Program-made: the position numbers and the translations under genes | The notes under the pieces: model-generated | What the model was told of the DNA's origin: nothing | Database searches by the model: none | Seen by the model: only the letters and a program-made list of their open reading frames with translations | Source: SW-9-67-25 sp964623735 | Lineage (GTDB): Archaea > Halobacteriota > Halobacteria > Halobacteriales > Haloarculaceae | Assembly: GCA_964623735.1 (NCBI GenBank) | Contig: CAZUVE010000151.1 | Location: forward strand, 1 to 6,518 | DNA: 6,518 nucleotides | Reading direction: 5' to 3' | Shown here: positions 1-6,471 of the stretch, piece by piece | Position numbering within the stretch: the first letter of the stretch is position 1 | Layout: the number at the start of each line of letters is the position of its first letter

Positions 1-672
1 GAGCGGGAACTGGGTGACGTTCTCGTCGACCGGGGGTTCGCGGTGGACCTGGAGGAACCGGACCACGAACTCCGGGCGTTCTTCGCGGAGGGGACCAGCG
101 CGCTGGGGTGGCTGGTCGCCGAGAGCGTCCGCGACTTCGGCCAGCGGCGACCGACCGACCGCCCCTTCTTCCAGCCCGGGAGCATGGACCCGCTGCTCGC
201 GCGGGCGCTCGCAAACGCGGCCGGCGCACGCCCCGGCGCGACCGTCCTCGATCCGATGTGTGGCACCGGCGGCATCCTCGTCGAGGCCGGCACAGTGGGC
301 GCGCGCGTCGTCGGGGTCGACGCGCAGGCGAAGATGGCCCGGGGCAGCCGCGAGAACCTCGCACACTGCCTCGAGGGCGGGTGGGACGTGGCCCGCGGCG
401 ACGCCCGTTCGCTGCCACTCGCCGACGGAGCGGTCGACGCGGTCGTCTTCGACACCCCGTACGGCCGCCAGTCGAAAATCGAGGGGCGCCTCGACAGACT
501 CGTTCTCGAGGCGCTGGAGGAGGCCCGCCGGGTCGCCCCCAGGTGCGTGGTGGTCGGCGACCGGCCGTGGGCACAGCCCGCCCACGAGGCCGGGTGGAAG
601 ACCGTGGCGGCCTTCGACCGGCCGGTTCACCGGTCGCTGACCCGGTACGTCCTGGCGTTGCGGCGGCGCTGA
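1..672 (+). CDS. trmG10: tRNA (guanine(10)-N2)-dimethyltransferase, TrmG10/Trm11 type, C-terminal part
   Basis: The frame is open from base 1 to a TGA at 670-672, so this is the C-terminal 223 residues of a gene that starts outside the window. Family members run about 330-350 residues, with an N-terminal THUMP RNA-binding domain; only its end (about residues 1-30) remains. The rest is a class I Rossmann methyltransferase. Visible are SAM motif I, DPMCGTGG, at residues 84-91; an acidic ribose-binding Asp at 107 in VGVDA; a motif III Asp at 134; and the motif IV catalytic loop DTPYG at 151-155, where the family more often has D/N-P-P-Y. By family, the enzyme makes m2G and m2,2G at position 10 of tRNA in the cytoplasm. 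The C-terminal RSLTRYV segment is also typical. The ATG at 43 is internal and not the start. Function is inferred from motifs; the family call is fairly secure. Confidence 0.88.
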   Translation, partial: ERELGDVLVDRGFAVDLEEPDHELRAFFAEGTSALGWLVAESVRDFGQRRPTDRPFFQPGSMDPLLARALANAAGARPGATVLDPMCGTGGILVEAGTVGARVVGVDAQAKMARGSRENLAHCLEGGWDVARGDARSLPLADGAVDAVVFDTPYGRQSKIEGRLDRLVLEALEEARRVAPRCVVVGDRPWAQPAHEAGWKTVAAFDRPVHRSLTRYVLALRRR

Positions 673-678
673 CGGGGC

Positions 679-691
679 TGCTTCCGAAGCA
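679..691. repeat. 13-bp perfect palindrome upstream of the KARI-like gene
   Basis: TGCTTCCGAAGCA is a perfect inverted repeat of six bases on each side of a central C. It begins 7 bp after the methyltransferase stop codon and abuts the TATA-like box of the next gene, where the BRE would lie. A bound regulator would therefore affect TFB/TBP loading. A hairpin role for the upstream transcript is less likely, because only 5 bp can pair once a loop is allowed and no U-rich tract follows. The symmetry is seen directly; the regulatory role is inference. Confidence 0.4.
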
Positions 692-698
692 TTGAATA
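691..698 (+). promoter_or_regulatory. TATA-like promoter element of the KARI-like gene
   Basis: ATTGAATA lies in otherwise GC-rich sequence, about 27-34 bp upstream of the ATG at 725. That is the right spacing for a leaderless or nearly leaderless haloarchaeal transcript beginning around 720-725. The match to the TTTAWA consensus is imperfect. The location also argues against the in-frame TTG at 692 as a start, since that codon lies inside this element. Confidence 0.45.
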
Positions 699-724
699 CG
701 TCACAGGCGGGTCTACCGGCCGCT

Positions 725-1729
725 ATGGCCGAGTCAGACACGACGGTGTACGGCGACGAGGACGCGGACCTGTCCGTCCTTGCGGATCGGACCGTGGCCA
801 TCATCGGCTACGGCAACCAGGGACGGGCGCAGGCGCTGAACCTCCGGGATTCGGGTGTCGAGGACGTCATCGTCGGCAACCGGGCGGACGCCTCCCGGGA
901 CCGGGCCGAGGACGACGGCTTTCCCGTCTACACGATGGCCGAGGCCGCCGACCGCGCGGACGTGGTCTTCCTGCTGGTCCCCGACGAGGTACAGCCCGCG
1001 GTATTTCGGGAGTCGATCGAGCCCAACCTCGACGGCGGGGACGTCCTGAACTTCGCCTCGGGGTACAACATCACGTACGGGTTCATCGAGCCGCCGGCGG
1101 ACGTCGACGTCGTGATGATCGCCCCGCGGATGATCGGCACGACCGTCAGGGAACTCTACGAGGAGGGCGACGGTGCCCCGGCGCTGCTGGCGGTCGAGCA
1201 GGACGCTTCCGGCGAGGCGACCGAGGTGGCGCTGGCCCTCGCCGGAGGGATTGGCTGTACCCGCGCGGGGGTCATCGACTCCGACTTCGAGTCCGAGACG
1301 GTCACCGACCTGATGACCGAGCAGGCGCTGTTGCCCGTGTTCGTCAACGCGTTGCGTGCGAAGTACGAGGCCGAGGTCGAGGCCGGGGTCGCCCCGGAGA
1401 CGGTGCTGATGGAGCAGTACCTCTCGCGGGAGATGTCCCACATCTGGGAGAAGGCGGCGACACAGGGGCTGATCGAGCAGCTCACGCTCCACTCCCAGAC
1501 AAGCCAGTACGGCCAGTTGCGCTTCTCACAGGAGTTCGACGAGGACCCGATCCGCGAGTTCATGACCGACCGGCTGCGCGAGATCCGGAACGGCCGGTTC
1601 GCGACCGAGTGGACGGCCGAACAGCAAGCGGGTTACCCACACCTCCGCCGGCTCTACGACCTCTTCCGCGACGAGGAGATGTTCCAGCGGGAACAGGAGA
1701 CGATCGACCGGTTCGACCTCGGGGACTAG
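725..1729 (+). CDS. ketol-acid reductoisomerase (IlvC) family protein, divergent paralog
   Basis: A 334-residue protein with full KARI architecture and usual class I length. The N-terminal Rossmann domain has GYGNQG at 28-33, close to the KARI GYGSQG, followed by AQALNL. The C-terminal knotted helical domain has TDLMTEQ at 194-200, keeping both metal ligands Asp195 and Glu199, Glu230, SQTSQYG at 257-263 (substrate Ser257), and GRFATEW..EQQAGYP near 290-304. True KARI turns acetolactate into dihydroxyisovalerate using NAD(P)H and Mg2+ in valine and isoleucine synthesis. Here the usual His of FAHGF is Ser112, the Lys of APKxPGH is Arg135 (APRMIGT), and the E-x3-E pair is spaced E-x5-E (Glu230, Glu236). 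The family is secure; activity on acetolactate is doubtful. No ilvB, ilvN or leu gene is adjacent. The ATG at 725 fits the promoter spacing; an in-frame TTG at 692 would add 11 residues but sits in the TATA-like box. Alternatives are a KARI-fold dehydrogenase for another substrate, or a variant KARI. Confidence 0.85.
   Translation: MAESDTTVYGDEDADLSVLADRTVAIIGYGNQGRAQALNLRDSGVEDVIVGNRADASRDRAEDDGFPVYTMAEAADRADVVFLLVPDEVQPAVFRESIEPNLDGGDVLNFASGYNITYGFIEPPADVDVVMIAPRMIGTTVRELYEEGDGAPALLAVEQDASGEATEVALALAGGIGCTRAGVIDSDFESETVTDLMTEQALLPVFVNALRAKYEAEVEAGVAPETVLMEQYLSREMSHIWEKAATQGLIEQLTLHSQTSQYGQLRFSQEFDEDPIREFMTDRLREIRNGRFATEWTAEQQAGYPHLRRLYDLFRDEEMFQREQETIDRFDLGD
1726..1729. other. Overlapping convergent stop codons in a CTAG palindrome
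   Basis: TAG at 1727-1729 ends the plus-strand KARI-like gene, and the complement of CTA at 1726-1728 is TAG ending the minus-strand ATPase gene. The two genes overlap by 4 bp, with no intergenic space. Each transcript must end inside, or antisense to, the other gene. Confidence 0.95.
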
Positions 1730-2820
1730 TTCAGCCGTTCGGCGTCCTCGCCCTGGCCGTCGAAGAGGTGAAGATTGTCGGGGTCGAACACGAGAAACCC
1801 CTCCCGTTCGAACTCGAGGGTGTTGGCCGGGACGACCGCCGAGACCTCTCTGCCGTTGTCGGTCTCGCAGCGGACGATGTCCTCTGTGCCGATCTGCTCG
1901 GTGACGGTGACAGTCACGGGCACTGCGAGGTCGCCCTCGCCGGGCGAGTCGGACCAGGTGAGGTGCTGGGGGCGGACACAGAGGGTGACCTCGTCGCCGG
2001 TGGCGTTCTCGAGTGCCCCGGCGTCCCCGGGGGGCAACTCGAAGCGGAGGTTCCCGTGACTGAGCACGCCCAGGTCCTCGACGACACAGTCGAAGCGGTT
2101 GATCTGCGGGGAGCCGACGAACAGGGCGACGAACAGCGTGGCCGGCTCGTTGTAGACCGTGTCGGGGTCGCCGATCTGCGCAATCGTGCCATCGTTCATC
2201 ACGACCAGCCGGTCGCCCATCGTCATCGCCTCCTCCTGATCGTGGGTGACGTGGATCATCGTGATCCCGAGTTCCTTCTGGATGCGCAACACCTCCGCGC
2301 GGAGTTGCCGCTTGAGCAACTCGTCGAGGTCGCTGAACGGTTCGTCCATCAGGAACACCTCGGGCTGGCGGACGAGCGCCCGCGCCAGCGCGACCCGCTG
2401 GCGCTGCCCGCCCGAGAGGTCACCCACCCGCTTGTCGAGGAACCCGTCGCAGTCGGTCGCGCGGGCGATCTCCGCGACGTTCTCCTGGACCGATCCCTCG
2501 ACGCGGTCCCCGTCGGCGTGCAGCGGGAAGGCGATGTTCTCCTCGGCTGTCATGTGGGGGTACAGTGCGAGGTCCTGGAACACCATGCTGATGTCCCTGT
2601 CCTGTGGCGGCTGGTCGGTCACGTCGACACCGTCGAAGGTGATGGTACCGCTGGTGGGCGTCTCGAGGCCTGCGATCGACCGGAGAGTCGTGGTCTTCCC
2701 GCAGCCGCTCGGCCCCACCAGCACCACGAGTTCGCCGTCCTCGATTTCCAGTGAGACCTCGCTGGTCGCGACGAGCGAACCGAACCGCTTGGTGAGATTG
2801 TCGATTGTGACGTCTGCCAT
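1726..2820 (-). CDS. ABC transporter ATP-binding protein, MalK/UgpC type (CUT1)
   Basis: This 364-residue protein is the cytoplasmic ATPase of the importer encoded upstream, and its length is normal for MalK-type subunits. Seen in order: Walker A GPSGCGKTT at 36-44, Q-loop Gln82, signature LSGGQ at 135-139, Walker B VFLMDEP at 155-161, D-loop SDLD at 163-166 (SNLD is commoner), and the switch His193 in THDQEEA. The transition GSPQINRF leads into a C-terminal OB/TOBE-like regulatory region (about 240-355), which separates CUT1 ATPases from many other ABC proteins. It is the only ATPase here, so a homodimer is expected. The ATG lies 3 bp after the stop of the preceding permease gene, with a good Shine-Dalgarno site, so it is the operon's fourth and apparently last gene. 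Its stop overlaps that of the convergent KARI-like gene. Substrate unknown; carbohydrate or glycerol phosphate is typical of the family. Confidence 0.93.
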   Translation of the reverse strand: MADVTIDNLTKRFGSLVATSEVSLEIEDGELVVLVGPSGCGKTTTLRSIAGLETPTSGTITFDGVDVTDQPPQDRDISMVFQDLALYPHMTAEENIAFPLHADGDRVEGSVQENVAEIARATDCDGFLDKRVGDLSGGQRQRVALARALVRQPEVFLMDEPFSDLDELLKRQLRAEVLRIQKELGITMIHVTHDQEEAMTMGDRLVVMNDGTIAQIGDPDTVYNEPATLFVALFVGSPQINRFDCVVEDLGVLSHGNLRFELPPGDAGALENATGDEVTLCVRPQHLTWSDSPGEGDLAVPVTVTVTEQIGTEDIVRCETDNGREVSAVVPANTLEFEREGFLVFDPDNLHLFDGQGEDAERLN

Positions 2821-2823
2821 GCG

Positions 2824-3660
2824 TTACACCTCGGCCATGCCGAGGGTCATACCCTCGATAATGTGCTTTCTGAACGCGATCAGTATGAGCGTGGGAGGGA
2901 CCGTGACGACGACCGCCATCGCCATGATCTGGTCCCAGAGGATCTGGTTGCTGAGGATGAGCGTCGGGATGATCGTCGTGTACGGGGTGACGTTGTTGCC
3001 GGTGATGATCAGCGCGAAGATGAACTCGTTCCAGGCGAACACCCACGACAGCATCGTGGTGGCGATCAGACCCGGCCGTACCAGCGGGAAGACGACCTTC
3101 CGGAACGTCTGGAGGGGCGAGTAGCCGTCGACGTAGGCCGCCTCCTCGTAGGAGTGGGGGATCTTGTCGAAAAAGTCCCGCATCAGCCACGTCGACAGCG
3201 GGAGGTTGAACGTCAGGTACAGGATGATCAGCCCGAGGTGGGTGTCCTGGAGGTTGAGCCAGCCGAAGATGAAAAACATCGGGAGGACAATCGCGATCGG
3301 GGGGAACATCCGCGTCGAGAGCAGCCAGAACGAGACGTTCTCCCCGGGGTCGATCAGGTCCCCGTGCCGGGAGAACGCGTACCCGGCCATCGCGCCCAGG
3401 ACCACCGACAGGATCGTCGTACCCGAGGCGATGATCAGGCTGTCGACGATCGACGAGACTGCCCGGGAGTTTGTCATCACCCACGCGAACGCGTCCAGGC
3501 TCGGCGACTTCGGGTAGAACGTCGGGGGGAACGTGTTGATCAGTTCCAGCGGCTTGAGCGCCGTGTTGAGCGTCCAGTACAGCGGGAACGCCGCAAACAG
3601 CGCGTAGAGCGCCAGGAAAGCCCGCCCCACCGTCGGTGTGACGCGGTTCGAGGCCGCCAT
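2824..3660 (-). CDS. ABC transporter permease, MalG type (CUT1)
   Basis: A 278-residue membrane protein, normal in length for MalG-type subunits. Hydrophobic stretches near residues 11-30, 70-96, 110-135, 141-162, 196-220 and 243-264 suggest six membrane helices. The cytoplasmic EAA loop that docks on the ATPase is clear: EAAYVDG at 173-179, followed by V-x-F-P at 189-192, matching the EAA-x3-G-x9-I-x-LP pattern. The Y/F-x-L-P-x-x-x-W-x-x-x-x-F pattern around 151-163 and the C-terminal FRKHIIEGMTLG are also typical. It would form the translocation channel with the MalF-type partner encoded 1 bp upstream. The ATG at 3658-3660 has a Shine-Dalgarno site inside the end of that partner gene. The family and subunit type are clear; the substrate is not. 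Confidence 0.93.
   Translation of the reverse strand: MAASNRVTPTVGRAFLALYALFAAFPLYWTLNTALKPLELINTFPPTFYPKSPSLDAFAWVMTNSRAVSSIVDSLIIASGTTILSVVLGAMAGYAFSRHGDLIDPGENVSFWLLSTRMFPPIAIVLPMFFIFGWLNLQDTHLGLIILYLTFNLPLSTWLMRDFFDKIPHSYEEAAYVDGYSPLQTFRKVVFPLVRPGLIATTMLSWVFAWNEFIFALIITGNNVTPYTTIIPTLILSNQILWDQIMAMAVVVTVPPTLILIAFRKHIIEGMTLGMAEV
2827..2832 (-). promoter_or_regulatory. Shine-Dalgarno site of the ABC ATPase gene
   Basis: GAGGTG on the minus strand, 6 nt upstream of the ATG at 2820. It is formed by the last two sense codons (Glu-Val) of the upstream permease gene. Ribosomes finishing the permease therefore end on the ATPase start region, which fits coupled translation. Confidence 0.7.
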
Positions 3661-3661
3661 T

Positions 3662-4597
3662 TCAGGTCCCCTCCACCGTCCGCATGTACCGCCAGAACAG
3701 CAACATCGTGACGACGGACCCGAGCCCGAGCACCCACGTCAGTGCCGCCGCGCGGCCGATGTTGAAGTCCTGGAACCCGACGAGGTAGGTGAAGAAAGTC
3801 GGGAGTTCCGTGGCCGAACCGGGGCCGCCGCGGGTCATGATAAACAGTTTGTCGAAGAACTTGTACGCGTCCATGAACCGGAGGATGGCGGCGACGATAA
3901 TCAGGTTGCGAAGCTGCGGGAGCGTGATCCGGCGGAACATCATCCACCGCGAGGCGCCGTCGACGCGCGCTGCCTCGTAGAGGCTGTCAGAGAGGCTGGC
4001 CCGGCCGCCGTAGACGATCAACAGCGGCAGTCCGACCCACTGCCAGGTGTCCGCGATCATGATTGAGGTCAGGCCGAGCCACCGCGAGCCCAGCCAGCTC
4101 ACCGGCGGGAGGCCGATCGTCTGCAGGATCCCGTTGACGACGCCGCCGCCCGGCAGCAACAGTAGCTGCCACATCCGGCCGGCCACCAGCGGCGCGTACA
4201 TCATCGGGACGACGAACAGCGTGATGAGCGCGATCCGGATTGTCCTGTTCTCGACGTAGTTGTACAGCGCCAGGGCGAGCAGCGTCCCGAGGGACACCTG
4301 CAGGAAGACGCCGAAGCCCCCGTAGTAGGCGAAGTTGATCACCGAGTCGATGAACCGCTGGTTCGTGAACAGCCACCCGAAGTTCCCGACGCCGGTAAAC
4401 GACGGCGTCTCGTAGGCGAGCGAACCGGGCTTCCACCGGGTGAAACTCAGCCACAGCGACCAGAGCATCGGCCCGATGGTCACCAGGAACACGGTGACGA
4501 TCGCCGGCCCTACCAGCACGTATGGCGTCAGGTCCCTGTCTGTGAGCCCGTCGGGTGCCGGCGGGACCTGTGCGAGTTTCTCTCGGATAGTGCTCAT
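3662..4597 (-). CDS. ABC transporter permease, MalF/UgpA type (CUT1)
   Basis: A 311-residue inner channel subunit with about six hydrophobic helices (roughly 26-50, 87-112, 120-145, 173-196, 228-250 and 280-302). It has a short cytoplasmic N-terminus ending in the LTPYVLVGPA entry common in UgpA-type permeases. The EAA loop is canonical: EAARVDG at 208-214, then I-T-L-P at 224-227. The downstream FDKLFIMTRGGPGSAT (about 248-263) is a strong hallmark of MalF-type subunits. It lacks the extra N-terminal helices and large extracellular loop of E. coli MalF, so it is nearer the short UgpA form. It is the first of three tightly packed genes, set off by 108 bp from the binding-protein gene. The start ATG has a near-ideal Shine-Dalgarno site. 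Substrate not determinable. Confidence 0.93.
   Translation of the reverse strand: MSTIREKLAQVPPAPDGLTDRDLTPYVLVGPAIVTVFLVTIGPMLWSLWLSFTRWKPGSLAYETPSFTGVGNFGWLFTNQRFIDSVINFAYYGGFGVFLQVSLGTLLALALYNYVENRTIRIALITLFVVPMMYAPLVAGRMWQLLLLPGGGVVNGILQTIGLPPVSWLGSRWLGLTSIMIADTWQWVGLPLLIVYGGRASLSDSLYEAARVDGASRWMMFRRITLPQLRNLIIVAAILRFMDAYKFFDKLFIMTRGGPGSATELPTFFTYLVGFQDFNIGRAAALTWVLGLGSVVTMLLFWRYMRTVEGT
3670..3674 (-). promoter_or_regulatory. Shine-Dalgarno site of the MalG-type permease gene
   Basis: GGAGG on the minus strand (part of GGAGGGG, 3668-3674), 9 nt upstream of the ATG at 3660. It lies within the last codons of the preceding permease gene, whose TGA is only 1 nt from the next ATG. This supports translational coupling of the two channel subunits, which are needed in equal amounts. 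Confidence 0.65.
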
Positions 4598-4705
4598 GCG
4601 ATACCTCCTGACGTGACGGAACTGCTGGCGACCGAGTGCATGTGTGGTGTGAGCGAGAGGGGAGACCCGCGACGGGGGAACGACCGGCGGCCGGCCCGCG
4701 GCAGG
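4598..4705 (-). promoter_or_regulatory. 108-bp spacer between binding-protein and permease genes, possible attenuator or processing site
   Basis: The other internal gaps of this operon are 1 and 3 bp, so this spacer stands out. On the minus strand it begins with a very GC-rich stretch (a GGCCGGCC palindrome at 4690-4697). A small hairpin follows (CCCG-TCG-CGGG at 4666-4676), then a pyrimidine-rich tract at 4650-4664. Binding-protein mRNA is often made in excess over permease mRNA in ABC operons, and spacers with stem-loops are a known way to achieve this. The stem is only 4 bp and I see no convincing TATA box, so the role is a guess. No small gene is evident. Confidence 0.25.
4603..4608 (-). 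promoter_or_regulatory. Shine-Dalgarno site of the MalF-type permease gene
   Basis: GGAGGT on the minus strand, 5 nt before the ATG at 4597. It is a full match to the anti-Shine-Dalgarno core and the strongest ribosome-binding site in the operon. It may offset weak read-through from the binding-protein gene, from which this cistron is separated by a long spacer. Confidence 0.75.
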
Positions 4706-6412
4706 TCAGACGTAGTCGAGTTCGCGTGCGGTCTCGATGAAGTCCTGGTAGGCCTGCTGTTGGCCCTCGCGGCCGAGTTCGTCGACCGTCTGGCGCCACT
4801 TCTCGGCGGCGTTGTCCAGCGCCTCCTGTGGTGACTCCTGGCCGGACAGCGCCCGCTGGATGTGCAGGGAGAGATCCTGGACGTACTGGTTGGCGCCGGG
4901 CCAGTTGGGCTGTGGGAAGCCGTTCTCCATGTTGACCTGGCCCGCCTCGATGTGCTGGAGTGCCTGCTCGGTGGCGCTGCGGCCCTCGGGGTACTCCTGG
5001 TCGGGCGCGAAGATGGGCGGGTTGGTCGGGAACCCTTCGCCGGTCCCCCGCAGCGGGTTCTCCCTGGTGTAGGCCTCGGCGGCCTTCTCGGTGTAGTGCT
5101 GGTCCAGGTTCGGGTCGAGACCGGTGAACGCGTCCGCGCACGTCTCGACGCTGTAGTCCGGGTGCGAGAGGCGCATCATGGCGTAGAAGGCCGCCTCCTT
5201 GCGCTCCTCGGAGATCGACGCCGGCATGGCGTACAGGCGGTTGTACAGCATCATCGCGTTCCGCCGGATCGAGCCGTCGTCCTGTTCCCAGCCCGGCACC
5301 GCGGCGGCGCTCTGGTCGCCGACGACGGGGAAGTCGCCACGGGCGGTGAACTCGGTGAGGTCGATCCACCACACGGACATCACGACGTTGCCCTGCTGCC
5401 ACTGTTCGATGGTCTCGGCCACGCCCAGCTGGTCGGTGTTCGGGGGCGCGTAGTTCGTCGTCTCGACCATGTGTTCGAGCGCGGTGACCGCGTCGTCGGA
5501 GTTGATCCGGGGTTCCATGTCCTCGTCGAAGTAGATGACCCCGCGCGAGGCCGCGCGGTCCATCCACCACCCGAAGTTCCACGGCCGCGCCCCGTAGACC
5601 TGCGTGCCGTAGGTGCCCTCGTCGGTGTTCTCGGTGAAGTACTCCGCGACCTGGTTGAACTCCGGCCACGTCTGTGGCGCCCGCAGCTCCTGGCCGTACT
5701 CGTCCCGGTAGTTTTCCTGGTGGAACTCGTCGTTGAAAAAGGACGGCCTGTAGAAGAGATTGTGGATGTCGCCGTCGATCGGGATCGCGACGGTGTCCCC
5801 CTGATAGTTCATGTAGAACTCCCTGTACGGGTCGATCACGCTGTCGAGGTACTCGTCTGTCCCCTCGTACTTCGCGAGGTACGGGTCGAGCGGTTCGAAC
5901 AGGTCCCGGGCCTGGAAGTCCCCGAGGTGCAGGGGTAACAGCAGCGTGATGTCGAACGGGAAGTCCCCGCCGCCGACAAACTGGGAGTTGAGATCCGAGT
6001 AGTAGTTGTCGGGGGGCAACACCTGACCCTCGTCGAAGGTGACGCCACACTCCTCGTTGATCTCTGCACCGAACATCGAGTACAGCGGCCCGGCGGCGTT
6101 GTCCGTCGACCACCGGAGTTCGATCCCCTCGAAGGCGTTGTCGTCGCGCGGGTTCGGGAGGAGTTCGTCCGGCTCACTGCCGTCGCCGCCGTCGCTGCCG
6201 CCGCCGTCACCGTCGCCGCCGTCGCCGCCGTCACCGTCACCCCCGTCGCCGCTGGGATCGGTCTGGCTTGCAGGACACCCTGCCAGCGACGGCAGTCCCG
6301 CCGCGATCCCGCCGGCACCGAAGAATTTCAGCCACTGGCGCCTGCCCATTCCGTACGGGTACTCGCCGTCCTCGTCCGTCCCGTGTTCCGAAGTGTTGCC
6401 TGAACCTTCCAT
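4706..6412 (-). CDS. ABC transporter solute-binding lipoprotein, family 1 (CUT1), Tat-exported
   Basis: A 568-residue surface protein that would capture the importer's substrate. The N-terminus has a Tat motif, GRRQWLKFFG at 23-32, a hydrophobic stretch, and a lipobox LAGC with the lipidated Cys at 46. An Asp/Gly-rich linker (about 55-78) follows, then the periplasmic-binding-type domain from about 90. Typical family 1 features are AIPIDGDIHNLFYRP in the first third, the P-x-T-W-x-E-F helix soon after, and the late NPPIFAP and PNWPGANQYVQD segments. It is longer than the usual 420-450 residues, partly from the linker and an acidic 21-residue leader ahead of the Tat motif. The ATG at 6412 sits about 16 nt after the predicted transcript start, with AGGT (6419-6422) upstream. 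An in-frame GTG at 6475 would place the TATA box inside the gene and is rejected. The ATG at 6349, just before the arginine pair, is a less likely alternative. Substrate unknown; sugar or oligosaccharide is the family norm. Confidence 0.92.
   Translation of the reverse strand: MEGSGNTSEHGTDEDGEYPYGMGRRQWLKFFGAGGIAAGLPSLAGCPASQTDPSGDGGDGDGGDGGDGDGGGSDGGDGSEPDELLPNPRDDNAFEGIELRWSTDNAAGPLYSMFGAEINEECGVTFDEGQVLPPDNYYSDLNSQFVGGGDFPFDITLLLPLHLGDFQARDLFEPLDPYLAKYEGTDEYLDSVIDPYREFYMNYQGDTVAIPIDGDIHNLFYRPSFFNDEFHQENYRDEYGQELRAPQTWPEFNQVAEYFTENTDEGTYGTQVYGARPWNFGWWMDRAASRGVIYFDEDMEPRINSDDAVTALEHMVETTNYAPPNTDQLGVAETIEQWQQGNVVMSVWWIDLTEFTARGDFPVVGDQSAAAVPGWEQDDGSIRRNAMMLYNRLYAMPASISEERKEAAFYAMMRLSHPDYSVETCADAFTGLDPNLDQHYTEKAAEAYTRENPLRGTGEGFPTNPPIFAPDQEYPEGRSATEQALQHIEAGQVNMENGFPQPNWPGANQYVQDLSLHIQRALSGQESPQEALDNAAEKWRQTVDELGREGQQQAYQDFIETARELDYV
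6179..6250 (-). repeat. Low-complexity Asp/Gly codon repeat (lipoprotein linker)
   Basis: A run of GAC and GGC/GGT-type codons encodes the Asp/Gly-rich residues 55-78, just after the lipidated cysteine. On the plus strand it reads as repeated GTC and GCC triplets. It forms a flexible, highly acidic spacer between membrane anchor and binding domain, common in haloarchaeal Tat lipoproteins. Tandem triplets of this kind can change length by slippage without a frameshift. Confidence 0.85.
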
Positions 6413-6450
6413 CTTAATACCTGGCTTTCGTGCATGCATGGAGACACCAC

Positions 6451-6458
6451 TTAAATAA
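6451..6458 (-). promoter_or_regulatory. TATA box (box A) of the ABC importer operon
   Basis: TTATTTAA on the minus strand, preceded by an A-rich BRE-like stretch (ACCAAAA), is the most AT-rich spot in the window and a good match to the haloarchaeal box A. Standard spacing of about 26 bp puts the transcript start near 6428. That leaves a leader of about 16 nt with a weak AGGT ribosome-binding site before the ATG at 6412. It would drive all four ABC genes. Confidence 0.75.
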
Positions 6459-6471
6459 TTTTGGTGAACAC

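Noticed and set aside
451..465. DTPYG in place of D/N-P-P-Y in the tRNA methyltransferase
   Set aside because: A changed first proline looks odd, but the Asp, Pro and Tyr are kept and the rest of the gene looks intact. It is more likely a lineage variant than loss of function.
692..724. Upstream in-frame TTG start for the KARI-like gene
   Set aside because: TTG is a rare start, and here it overlaps the TATA-like box. The ATG at 725 fits promoter spacing and normal KARI N-termini.
1680..1695. Short inverted repeat TGTTCC-AGCG-GGAACA near the end of the KARI-like gene, a possible terminator for the ABC operon
   Set aside because: Six-bp stem inside coding sequence with no following U-rich tract on the minus strand; such repeats are frequent by chance in GC-rich DNA.
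1609..2754. 381-codon plus-strand open frame antisense to the ABC ATPase gene
   Set aside because: The opposite strand carries every ABC ATPase motif in order. The antisense translation has no recognisable domain, and no promoter or ribosome-binding site is seen.
4862..5938. 358-codon plus-strand open frame antisense to the binding-protein gene
   Set aside because: Val/Arg/Gly-rich translation mirroring codon bias on the other strand; no start signal and no motif.
3987..6113. 708-codon open frame on the minus strand
   Set aside because: It overlaps the binding-protein and MalF-type permease genes in another frame. Its translation is Arg/Gly/Pro-rich without family motifs, the usual shadow frame of high-GC haloarchaeal DNA.
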